Shown piece after piece: positions 45,143 to 53,700 of a DNA stretch of 64,000 nucleotides. Below the pieces are notes generated by a model. That model saw only the letters and a program-made list of their open reading frames with translations, did not search any database and had not been told where the DNA came from. Each line of letters starts with the position of its first letter. The stretch's first letter is position 1. The stretch covers positions 3,415,205-3,479,204 of the forward strand of contig CP054178.1 of assembly GCA_015709595.1 (NCBI GenBank), in the 5' to 3' direction. A program made the position numbers and the translations under genes. The DNA comes from Phycisphaeraceae bacterium (lineage in GTDB: Bacteria > Planctomycetota > Phycisphaerae > Phycisphaerales > SM1A02).

Positions 45143-46555
45143 TCAGGCCTTCACAATGTGTCCGCAATCGCCACGGACGTCCTTCAAGGCATTGCGGGCG
45201 TCCACGATCAGCCGGGCGTTGTCGGCGATGAACTGCCAGTCGTACGCCTTGTGGTGCGTGGACACGACCACCATGTCGTAACCGGCCAGGGACTCCCTGG
45301 TCAACGGCACGCTCTTCATCTCGAAGTTGTACTTGCGCATCTTGTGCGTCTCGGTCACGTGTGGATCGTTGAAGTCCACCCAGGCGCCGAGATCCTTGAA
45401 CTTCTCGATGAGCTCGAATGACGGGCTCTCCCGCACGTCATCCACGTCCGGCTTGTAGGCCAGACCCAGGATCAGCACGCGCGAGCCCTTGACGGGCTTG
45501 CCCCGGTCGTTGAGCGCCCGCACGGCACGCTCCACCACGTACTCGGGCATGGCGTGGTTGACCTCGCCCGCCAGTTCGATGAATCGTGTGGGCATGCCCA
45601 CCTCGCGGGCCTTCCACGTCAGGTAGAACGGGTCGATGGGGATGCAGTGCCCGCCCAGACCCGGACCCGGATAGAACGGCTGGAAACCGAACGGCTTGGT
45701 GGCGGCGGCGTCGATCACCTCCCAGATGTCGATGTCCATCGCCGTCAGCACGCGTTTGAGTTCGTTCACCAGCGCGATATTGACGGCGCGGTAGATGTTC
45801 TCCAGCAGCTTGGCGGCTTCCGCCACTTCCGCCGTGGAAACGCGGATGACCTGCTTGATCGCCTTGGCGTACAGCGCGGTCGCCAGATCGCCGGAGATGG
45901 GGTCGATGCCGCCCACGAGCTTGGGGATCGTCTGGGTAGAGTGATCCTTGCGGCCCGGATCCTCTCGCTCGGGCGAGAAGGCGAGGAAGTAATCCCGGCC
46001 GCATGTCAGCCCGCGCGCCTCGAAACGGGGAAGCAGAATCTCGCGCGTCGTGCGCGGGTACGTCGTGCTTTCCAGCGAGATCAACTGGCCCGGGCGCAGC
46101 GTGGCGGCGATGGCGTCGCCCGTCTTCTCGATGTAGCTCAGGTCCGGCTCAAGGTGTCGTCCCAGCGGCGTGGGCACGCAGATGATGACTGCGTCCGCCT
46201 CACCCAGCCGGGAAAAGTCACTGGTGGCTTCGAACCGTCCCTGCGCTCTGGTCGGCGCCATGTCCGACACCAAGGTCGCGCCGAGGTGCTTGAGGTAGCT
46301 CTCGCCCCGGTGCAGCATGTCGATCTTGCGCGGGTCGATGTCGAAGCCCAGCACCGGAAAGCCGGCGTCCCAGAAGGCACGCAACAGCGGAAGCCCCACG
46401 TAGCCAAGCCCGATCACGCCGATGCGAGCGGTGCGCCGTTCGATCGATTCGGCCAACCGATCCGCCGCGGCGGATGCGGATTGACCCGCCTGGCCGGCGA
46501 CGTTGCCTGCAGAACTCGCACGCCGCGGAGACCGCTCAACACTCAACCCTGACAT
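45143..46555 (-). CDS. nucleotide-sugar (probably UDP-GlcNAc-type) 6-dehydrogenase
   Basis: 470 residues from ATG 46555 (MSGLSVERSPRR), with GGGAG 8 bases upstream. After an Ala/Arg-rich 45-residue leader the NAD fold is clear (RIGVIGLGYVGLPLLRAF), followed by the UDP-sugar dehydrogenase domains and the catalytic Cys in GPGLGGHCIPIDPFYLTWKA. That last motif resembles WbpA/TviB-type UDP-N-acetylglucosamine dehydrogenases more than Ugd, but the distinction is not certain. Produces a UDP-uronate for glycan synthesis. Last gene of the locus, with its own upstream gap and a terminator. Confidence 0.88.
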   Translation of the reverse strand: MSGLSVERSPRRASSAGNVAGQAGQSASAAADRLAESIERRTARIGVIGLGYVGLPLLRAFWDAGFPVLGFDIDPRKIDMLHRGESYLKHLGATLVSDMAPTRAQGRFEATSDFSRLGEADAVIICVPTPLGRHLEPDLSYIEKTGDAIAATLRPGQLISLESTTYPRTTREILLPRFEARGLTCGRDYFLAFSPEREDPGRKDHSTQTIPKLVGGIDPISGDLATALYAKAIKQVIRVSTAEVAEAAKLLENIYRAVNIALVNELKRVLTAMDIDIWEVIDAAATKPFGFQPFYPGPGLGGHCIPIDPFYLTWKAREVGMPTRFIELAGEVNHAMPEYVVERAVRALNDRGKPVKGSRVLILGLAYKPDVDDVRESPSFELIEKFKDLGAWVDFNDPHVTETHKMRKYNFEMKSVPLTRESLAGYDMVVVSTHHKAYDWQFIADNARLIVDARNALKDVRGDCGHIVKA

Positions 46556-46736
46556 GCACGTCACTCCCTGGATACGAAGGTGGTGATCCGACGATTGGAC
46601 AGGCATCCACCAACCAAACGGAGCCGGATTTATCCGGACCTCCTGATCCGGCCCATGTTGCGGTATTCATCGACACTTCGCCGATCGTACGTCAGTGGCC
46701 TTGGTCGATCCCGTCCGCGGACACCACCCTGGCGAC

Positions 46737-46779
46737 AAAAAGGACGAGGGCCCGGATGACCATCATCCGAGCCCCGTCC
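46737..46779 (-). terminator. strong Rho-independent terminator downstream of the PEP-CTERM gene
   Basis: On the minus strand a long hairpin (GGACG, GGGC, CGGATG segments pairing with CATCCG, GCCC, CGTCC; one mismatch and one bulge) is followed directly by TTTTTG. It lies about 218 bases after the stop, giving an unusually long 3' UTR. Confidence 0.75.
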
Positions 46780-46903
46780 AGTGGGAAGAAAGGGAAAGCA
46801 CGCCGGACCCGTCAGGATTCGGCGTGTGTTGACTGGCGTCAGATCGGATCAGACACTCGGCTGCCCAGGCGGTGACAACGACGCTGAGATGCTCGCGAGG
46901 CGA

Positions 46904-46932
46904 CAGCAGGATCCCGTAACGGGATCCTGCTG
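46904..46932 (-). terminator. perfect 13-bp hairpin just after the PEP-CTERM gene
   Basis: CAGCAGGATCCCG and CGGGATCCTGCTG pair perfectly round a 3-base loop, 64 bases after the stop. There is no T-run, so it may protect the mRNA 3' end or be a Rho-type or processing structure, with the main terminator 125 bases further on. Confidence 0.5.
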
Positions 46933-46996
46933 CGTCGATGCTGAGTCGATTGGTCGGGCAGGAACTTCTGCCCAGGCGAAGCGAGAATGCGGTTGG

Positions 46997-47752
46997 TCAG
47001 ATGCGCCGCAGACGACGGCGGACCACCACCGCACCCGCCAGGCCGGCCAGGCCCATCAGCGCGGCGGGCGGAACCGGCACGATGACGATCTGATCCTGAC
47101 CACTGTCGCTCATGGCGGCAGCCAGCAGATACTCTCGCTCCAAGTCATCGCTGAGCCAGGCGTTCTTCACGTCGAGCAGCATGGCGTTGGCCATGTTCTT
47201 GGCGTTGGTCGTCATGTTGCTGGCCTTGAACCAGCCGGAGGTCAGCGACAGGTTGCCGGCGAGAACGGCGGACAACTGTTCGTTCACGATCTCCCACAGC
47301 GCGATCTGGAAGGCCGAGGCGCGATCCTTGTCAGACGACGCGTCGTTGACGAGGTGGAAATACTTGGCGTACAGGTGGTGAACCATGGCCGCCTTCTCAG
47401 GCCCCATCGGTCCAGGACCGTTCGGCGGGCTGTTGGGGGCATCCTTGAGCGACACCACGTTGAACGTCTTGGTGGCGGCGAACTGGAAGATGTCCGTGCA
47501 GAACGTGATCATCGGACCAAGCTTGATGCCGTTCTGCGTGGTGGCAGTCACGTTCCACTTCAGCTGCCCGGTGAACACGTTCACGCTGGTGCTGTAGTTG
47601 CCATCGTTGTACTGGATATTGGTGTTCGTATTGCCGCGTCCCGCACCGACGAATGACATGGTGATCGTCCCGGCCCATGACGCACTCGCCATAAGAGCCG
47701 ATGACGCAGCGATAGCTGAAAGCACAATCCCTCGGAAAGTACGACGTCTCAC
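46997..47752 (-). CDS. PEP-CTERM-like exosortase substrate with probable Cys-Gln thioester domain
   Basis: 251 residues from GTG 47752, with GGGAG about 7 bases upstream; an in-frame start at 47842 lacks one. Signal peptide to about residue 28 (IAASSALMASASWAG). C-terminal sorting signal about 224-251: IVPVPPAALMGLAGLAGAVVVRRRLRR, i.e. VPxP in place of PEP, a helix and an Arg cluster. The middle has FCTDIFQF (Cys85, the only Cys) and SAFQIALWEIVNE (Gln149), matching the [F/Y]C ... xQxALW pattern of thioester domains that form an internal Cys-Gln bond in surface adhesins. Upstream is 161 bp of relatively AT-rich DNA; downstream several hairpins. Likely exported and processed by the exosortase encoded at 59.7-60.6 kb. 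Confidence 0.8.
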   Translation of the reverse strand: MRRRTFRGIVLSAIAASSALMASASWAGTITMSFVGAGRGNTNTNIQYNDGNYSTSVNVFTGQLKWNVTATTQNGIKLGPMITFCTDIFQFAATKTFNVVSLKDAPNSPPNGPGPMGPEKAAMVHHLYAKYFHLVNDASSDKDRASAFQIALWEIVNEQLSAVLAGNLSLTSGWFKASNMTTNAKNMANAMLLDVKNAWLSDDLEREYLLAAAMSDSGQDQIVIVPVPPAALMGLAGLAGAVVVRRRLRRI

Positions 47753-47913
47753 GTTTCTTCTCCCTACCAAACGAGCCGACAGTGTTGAAGGACCACTCCT
47801 CCTGCTCATCAATGTACACCAGATATGGCCTCGAGGTATCAAAACTCAGACATTCTTCAAGTATTTTCTGGTTCCAGTGAGTAATCTCACAGATCATCCC
47901 AAACCACCCAGAT

Positions 47914-48942
47914 TCACGCGGTGGTCTTGGCTGGTCTGACCAGATTGGTGGCGTTGAACGCCCGATTCTTCAGGGGCCTCCACCACATTTCGTGGTCGCG
48001 ATACCACTCGATCGTCTGAGCGAGGGCCTGGGGCCAGGCGCTTCGAGTGGGTCGCCACCCCAGCTGCGTACGGATCTTGCCTGCGTCGATGGCGTATCGC
48101 CGATCGTGCCCAGGCCGATCGGCCACCGGTTGGATCATCTCCCTGCCCATTCCCAGCAGGTGCAGCAGTGTGTGCGTCAACTCCAGGTTGCTCCGTTCGT
48201 TGTCGCCGCCGATGTTGTACACCTCGCCCGGCGTGCCGGATTCCAGCACCACCAGCAGGGCCTCGCAGTGATCCTCCACATGCAGCCAGTCGCGGACATT
48301 CAGCCCGTCGCCATAGAGCGGCACCTTTCGACCATCAAACAGGTTGGTGACGAAGAGCGGGATGACCTTCTCGGGAAACTGATACGGGCCGAAGTTGTTG
48401 GAGCAGCGCGTCACCATGGCCGGAAAGCCGAACGTGTGGTGATACGCCAGCACCAGGTGGTCGCTGGCCGCCTTCGATGCCGCGTACGGACTGTTGGGCG
48501 AGATCGGCGAGGACTCGGTGAATCGCTTCGACGGGTCATCCAGCGGCAGACTGCCGTACACCTCGTCTGTGCTGACATGCAGGAACCTTTTCACTTGCCC
48601 CGAATCACGGCAGGCGTCCAGCAGCACCTGCGTCCCGACGACGTTGGTCGAGATAAAGGGACCGCTGTCGTGGATCGAACGGTCCACGTGACTCTCGGCG
48701 GCAAAGTGAACCACTGCGTCGCACCCGTGGAGCGCCTCGAGCACCTGATCCCGGCGACGGATGTCCCCGTGAACAAAGCGATAGGCCGCGTCTTCTGAGA
48801 GGTCAGCCAGGTTCGCCAGGTTGCCGGCATAGGTGAGCAGGTCGAGGTTCACAACCTGCCACGCAGGCCGCACCCGACGCACGAAGCGAATGAAGTTGCT
48901 GCCGATGAAGCCAGCGCCGCCGGTCACGAGAATCCTGTGCAT
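47914..48942 (-). CDS. rfbB: dTDP-glucose 4,6-dehydratase
   Basis: 342 residues from ATG 48942 (MHRILVTGGAGFIGSNFIRF), with AAGGA 8 bases upstream; a TTG at 48969 would overlap rfbD by 4 bases. NAD-binding GGAGFIG, active-site Tyr/Lys in YAASKAASD, FAAESHVDRSI and FLHVSTDEVYG identify RfbB/RmlB. Second step of dTDP-rhamnose synthesis. In an rfbA-rfbD-rfbB run. Confidence 0.95.
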   Translation of the reverse strand: MHRILVTGGAGFIGSNFIRFVRRVRPAWQVVNLDLLTYAGNLANLADLSEDAAYRFVHGDIRRRDQVLEALHGCDAVVHFAAESHVDRSIHDSGPFISTNVVGTQVLLDACRDSGQVKRFLHVSTDEVYGSLPLDDPSKRFTESSPISPNSPYAASKAASDHLVLAYHHTFGFPAMVTRCSNNFGPYQFPEKVIPLFVTNLFDGRKVPLYGDGLNVRDWLHVEDHCEALLVVLESGTPGEVYNIGGDNERSNLELTHTLLHLLGMGREMIQPVADRPGHDRRYAIDAGKIRTQLGWRPTRSAWPQALAQTIEWYRDHEMWWRPLKNRAFNATNLVRPAKTTA

Positions 48943-48965
48943 GGGGCGTCCTTGCGATCGCTCTG

Positions 48966-49871
48966 TCAATGGACCTGCGCTGCGGTTGGCAAGTGGTTTG
49001 CCGCACCGGGGAGTATCTCACGCAGACAGGCGCGCAGGGCGTCGAGCCAGTGTCGCGGCTGCCCGATCAGATTCGTCGTGCCGGAAAGATCGAGAACGCT
49101 GAAGCGGGGTCGCCTGGCTGGTCGCGGAAACTCGTTCGTCTCGATCGGCAGAACGCGACAGGCAAGCCCCGCCTCATCCACGATCGCCTCGGCGAACTCG
49201 AACCACGAGCAGTCGCCGCTGTTCGTCGCGTGAAACGTGCCCTCGGCGCCGCGATGGATCAGGCGGCAGGTCATCTCCGCCAGATCGGCGGCCAGGGTAG
49301 GCCGCCCGCGCTGATCCATCACCACCCGCAGCTCGGGCTTGGCGGCGGCATGCTGCAGAATGGTCTGCACGAAGTTCCGCCCATGCGGGGCGTACAGCCA
49401 GCTGGTCCGGATGATGAGATGCCGGCAGCCGCTGCGCCGAATCGCCACTTCGCCCGCCAGTTTGGTGGCGCCATACCAGTTGACCGGGTCCGTCGGATCC
49501 GTGACGGCGTAGGGGCGCCGCCCCTCGCCATTGAACACGTAGTCGGTCGAGTAGTGAACCAGCAATGCGCCCTGCTCAACGGCAATCCGCGCCAGAATCC
49601 CGGGCCCATCCCCATTGACGCGGGCGGCCTGATCACGGTCGCTCTCCGCCCCGTCCACGTTGGTGTACGCCGTGGCGTTGATGATGATGGCCGGCTTGAG
49701 CGGCACGAGGGCGGCGCGCACGGCGGCCTCGTCGGTCACGTCCAGCGCCGTGGAGTCCGCGAACGCCACCATCCGGTTCGCCAACTCGGGGCAGGCCGAA
49801 ATCAACTCCTGCCCCAGCATGCCGGATGAACCCAGGAGAACAACCGTACCCGGTGATTCCGATGCTCGCAT
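48966..49871 (-). CDS. rfbD: dTDP-4-dehydrorhamnose reductase
   Basis: 301 residues. LLGSSGMLGQELI, NATAYTNVDGAESDRDQAARVN, STDYVFNGEG and YGATKLAGE are classic RmlD motifs (SDR-type, Tyr/Lys in YGATK). Final step of dTDP-L-rhamnose synthesis. Twenty-five bases follow the rfbA stop. Confidence 0.94.
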   Translation of the reverse strand: MRASESPGTVVLLGSSGMLGQELISACPELANRMVAFADSTALDVTDEAAVRAALVPLKPAIIINATAYTNVDGAESDRDQAARVNGDGPGILARIAVEQGALLVHYSTDYVFNGEGRRPYAVTDPTDPVNWYGATKLAGEVAIRRSGCRHLIIRTSWLYAPHGRNFVQTILQHAAAKPELRVVMDQRGRPTLAADLAEMTCRLIHRGAEGTFHATNSGDCSWFEFAEAIVDEAGLACRVLPIETNEFPRPARRPRFSVLDLSGTTNLIGQPRHWLDALRACLREILPGAANHLPTAAQVH

Positions 49872-49896
49872 GGCTCTCTCTCCCTCCGTCGGTTGA

Positions 49897-50673
49897 CTAC
49901 ACGGCTTCCGTCACCTTCGGCCGCGCGGCACGCCGCTCGGCCCGATCGACGCGGTTGGCCCCGGTCTGCGTGACCAGATTGCTCGCCCGGTGCAGCGACT
50001 CGAACGTTCCCGCATCGGTCCACCATCCCTCCAGCACGTCGTAGGTCAGGTCGCCGCGCTTCAGGTAGGCGTTGTTCACATCCGTGATCTCCAGTTCGCC
50101 GCGGGCGCTGGGCTTGAGATCGCGGGCGAAGTCGAACACGTCGTTGTCGTACATGTAAATGCCAATGACGGCGAGGTTGGAAGGGGGATCCTTGGGCTTC
50201 TCGATGATCTCGACGATCCGGTCGTCCTCGAACCGCGCCACGCCGAACCGATGCGGATCGGGAACCTCCTTCAGCAGCAGTTTGGCGCCGGTGCGCTGCG
50301 TGAAGAAGTCCGCCACCGCGTGGCGGATGTCGCGCTCGATGATGTTGTCGCCCAGAACCACGCAGATCTTCTCGCCGTCGGCGAAGTCCTCGGCCAGTTT
50401 GAGCGCATCGGCGATGCCGCCCTCCCCTTCCTGATAGGTGTACTGAAGTTCCCGGATGCCCAGCGCCTTGCCATTGCCCAGCAGCTTGAGGAAGTCGCCC
50501 GCGTGCTCACCGCCGGTGACGATGAGAATCTGGTCGATGCCCGCGTTGAGCAGGCAGTCGATGGGGTAGTAGATCATCGGCCGGTCGTACACCGGCAGAA
50601 GGTGCTTGTTGGTGACTCGGGTGAGCGGCAGCAGCCGCGTGCCAAGCCCGCCTGCAAGAATCACGCCTTTCAT
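49897..50673 (-). CDS. rfbA: glucose-1-phosphate thymidylyltransferase
   Basis: 258 residues with the full nucleotidyltransferase signature MKGVILAGGLGTRLLPLT, KHLLPVYDRPMIYYP, LGDNIIERD and KPKDPPSNLAVIGIYMYD. First step of dTDP-sugar synthesis. GGAG about 8 bases upstream. The C-terminus is somewhat short relative to the 290-residue enzyme, typical of the short RffH-like class. Confidence 0.93.
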   Translation of the reverse strand: MKGVILAGGLGTRLLPLTRVTNKHLLPVYDRPMIYYPIDCLLNAGIDQILIVTGGEHAGDFLKLLGNGKALGIRELQYTYQEGEGGIADALKLAEDFADGEKICVVLGDNIIERDIRHAVADFFTQRTGAKLLLKEVPDPHRFGVARFEDDRIVEIIEKPKDPPSNLAVIGIYMYDNDVFDFARDLKPSARGELEITDVNNAYLKRGDLTYDVLEGWWTDAGTFESLHRASNLVTQTGANRVDRAERRAARPKVTEAV

Positions 50674-50736
50674 GCGTCCGCTCTCCGATGGTGGTGCGAT
50701 CCACTGGTTCTCATCACGACTCCGAAGCGGCTCCGA

Positions 50737-53700
50737 TCAGGCCGCGAGCTGGCTCCAGGCAACAGACGGCGGCGCGGACGCCTGCAACGAGGCGCGAATC
50801 TCGTCCAGGGCGTCGGCCACCTCGACCGGCACGATCAGGGCATGCCGCAGCAGCGACTCCACGCGCGACACGATGCTCCTGGCTCCGGTTGCGTCGCCCC
50901 GGCGAATCAGAATGCGCGCCCTGGTGAGCAGCAGCGCCGGGTTTTCCGCCTGCCGGGCCAGCGCCAGGTCGATCGTCTGCAGCGAATCATCAAGCCGCCC
51001 GGCGTGCATGAGCACCAGGGCGTGCGTGTCCAGGAAGTCCGGGACGTCGCCGTGCAGACCGACCAGCCGCTCCGAGAGCGGGAGCGCTTCATCCGCACGG
51101 GACACGGCGGTGACCAGCAGCATGGCCAGGTTGTTCAGGGCGATGGGATCATTCGGATCGCGCCGCAGCAGCTCTCGATACTGCGACACCGCCTCCTCCG
51201 TGCGCCCTTCCGCGGCGGTGATGATCGCAATCGTCCGAAGTGCTTCCGGCGTGGGCTCGGACGAGCCGACCGCCGACTGAACGGCCTCGCGAGCCCGCGT
51301 GAAGCACATGGCGGCGCGAGCCGCGCCCTGCGGCTGACGGGCGATTCGCTGTCCCACCGTGGCCCAGGCGAGCGCCAGGTGGAGCCGTCGCTCGAAGGAG
51401 ACGGCCTGCTCCGCCGCGCGGTTGAGCGCGGCGGACGCCAGATCGCCGCTGAGCGTCTGGGCATTGCTCAGCCAGGTCGAGAAGACTCCCTCGTCGCCGC
51501 TCATGTCCTCGACGACTTCGCGGTAGGCCTCGTCGATACGGCCGGCAAGCATGAGCGTCACGACCCATCGCTCAAATCCGCGGGGGTCGCGGCGGCGCTC
51601 GGCCCGGAACCGCTCCACCATGGGCGCCAGCACTTCGTACGCGCGGTTGAAGTTCTTCAGATCCAGCGCGATCGAAGCCAGAACGATGCTGGCCTCGTAG
51701 GGATCAGCCAGCGAGCGGCGCCTCCAGGCCTCGGCATTCGTCAGGGCCCGCTCCAGTTCGCCACGGTCGATCAGGATTTCGGTCATCCACTGCGCCGGTT
51801 CGGGATCACCGGGCATCCGCAGCATGGCCTGCTCAGCCACACGTCGGGCGCCGTCGGTGTCGCCGGCGATCCGGTGCAGCATGAACGCCAGCCGCGCCGC
51901 CGGAAGGAACGTCGGGTGCTTCGACGCCAGTTCGCTGGCGGCGCGAAGATCCTCAACCTTCCTTGACATGCTCCCGTCGCTGGAGACGACGCGGCTGAAC
52001 AGTCGCACGGTCTCGACCAGCGCCGTGTTGTCCCCGCGAAGCTGCTCGAAGGTGCTGAGCGCCTCGCGCCGGGCCGATTCATCGCCGCCCAGGGCGGCGG
52101 CGGCGATGAGCAGACGCAGATCCTCCTCCTCGGGATGGCGCTGCAATGCCGCACTGGCGATGCGGATCGCCTCATCGGCCTTCCCCTGCATCATGGCATG
52201 ACGCGCCAGCCAGACGCTGGTGGTTACGTTGTCGGGATCAGATTCCGCGGCGCGCAGCAGGAACTGCTGGGCGGTCGCATGGTCCCCCCGCTGCACGTGA
52301 TAGGCGCCCCACAGCATCAGGCGCAGCGACTCGCGCTCCAGCGCCGCGTTGTTCAGGATCGACTCCGCCCTCGACCAGTTGCCTCGGGCGACCTGATGCT
52401 GCACCGCCAGAAGCACGGCCATGGGTGAGCACGGCGTCTCCCGCACCAGTTCGTCGAGCAGCGCCCAGGCCTCGTCGTACCGTCCGGCCCGCAGGCGCCA
52501 GGCCGCCAGCGTCAGGCGGTCGGTCTGTTCTCCTGACGCTCGCGCCACCACGTCAAATCGAGCGACCGCCGCTTCAAAGTCACCCTGTCGGGCGAACAGC
52601 GAAGCCGCGGCACGACTGACTTCCTGGTCGGCGCCTCGATAGGTCTCGAACTGTCGGAGGTATCGCTCCGCCGAGGAGAACTCGCCCAGTTCCTGCAGCA
52701 GGGCGATCAGCTGGGGATAGAGCGTCGTCTGCTGAGGCCATCGCTCCACCGCCTGACGCAGCAGCCCCGCCGCCATGCGGCGATTGCCCGGTCCGATGGC
52801 CAGATGCAATCTTGCGAGCGTGGTCAGCACGGCGACAGAATCTCCCCCGCCGCGCTCGCGGAGGCCGTCCACGTCGGCGAGCGCCGCCGCCAGGGCCTGC
52901 TGGTTGTCGGCGTCGAATCGCAGCGTGTACTGCGCCCGACCGAGAATCAGACGACTGGAGCCGGGCGGAGCGATCGACTCGAGCCGCGACAGGGCTCGAC
53001 CGAGCGTCTCGGCATCACGCCATGTCGAGTTGAGCGACAGAAGCATGTCCAGTGCGTCGCTCGGCAACGACGGATCGTTCAAAAGGTCGCTCAGCGCCTC
53101 GCGGACGGAAGGGAGATCGAACTCCTCCAGGTAGCGAACGCGGTTGAGCCGCCACTTCATCGGCGGCGAAGACGCCTGCAGATCGACCACCCGGTCCAGC
53201 TCGGCCAGACCCGCCTCGATGCGGCCCGATCGTCCCAGCGCCCGGGCCCTCGCCCAGGCAAGGTCCATCGCCGCGTCATCCGACCCGGCGGCCTCGGCGA
53301 GCGCCGCGGGAATCTCGACCCGGGCATCCACCGCCAGATGCGCCAGCTGGGCCTTCACGCGATCAGGCACGTTGCCTTGCGAGGCGGCCTGCGCCAGCAA
53401 GGCGCGCAGGCCAGCGGCGTCGCCGCGCTGCCACATCGCCTGGGCCAGCAACGGGAGAACATCCGCCGTACCGCCGGTTCCCTCGTAGAGCGACTGAAGG
53501 AACGTCAGTGCATCGGGCCACGCCGGCTGACGACCAAGATCGGGAAGCGCAATGCCCGCCTGCTCGACAGCCAGCCAGATTCTTCCGAGACTCAGATACG
53601 GACCGATCACACTGGGCCGAGTGCTGCGCGTCATGTCGTGGACCGTGATGAACGCCTCATCCAGGCGCCCCATGCGCAGCAGCGATTCGGCCAATCCGAC

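Larger units (their letters stand above)
46556..46996 (-). other. 441-bp intergenic region, 3' UTR of the PEP-CTERM gene and upstream region of the dehydrogenase
   Basis: No gene is credible. On the minus strand three hairpins follow the PEP-CTERM stop: 46904-46932 (perfect 13-bp stem), 46799-46826 (7-bp arms CACGCCG/CGGCGTG), and 46742-46779 followed by five T. Closer to the dehydrogenase are palindromes around CCGGAT/ATCCGG (46623-46652). I find no convincing -35/-10 for the dehydrogenase. Confidence 0.55.

Noticed and set aside
44841-45167. Minus-strand 108-codon frame in the nusA leader
   Set aside because: Spans the ugd terminator and lacks a ribosome site or domain; better seen as structured leader.
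47753-47913. Sigma54 promoter for the PEP-CTERM gene, as with PrsR-controlled genes
   Set aside because: The TGGTTTGGGATGAT stretch lacks the GG/GC spacing of a -24/-12 site.
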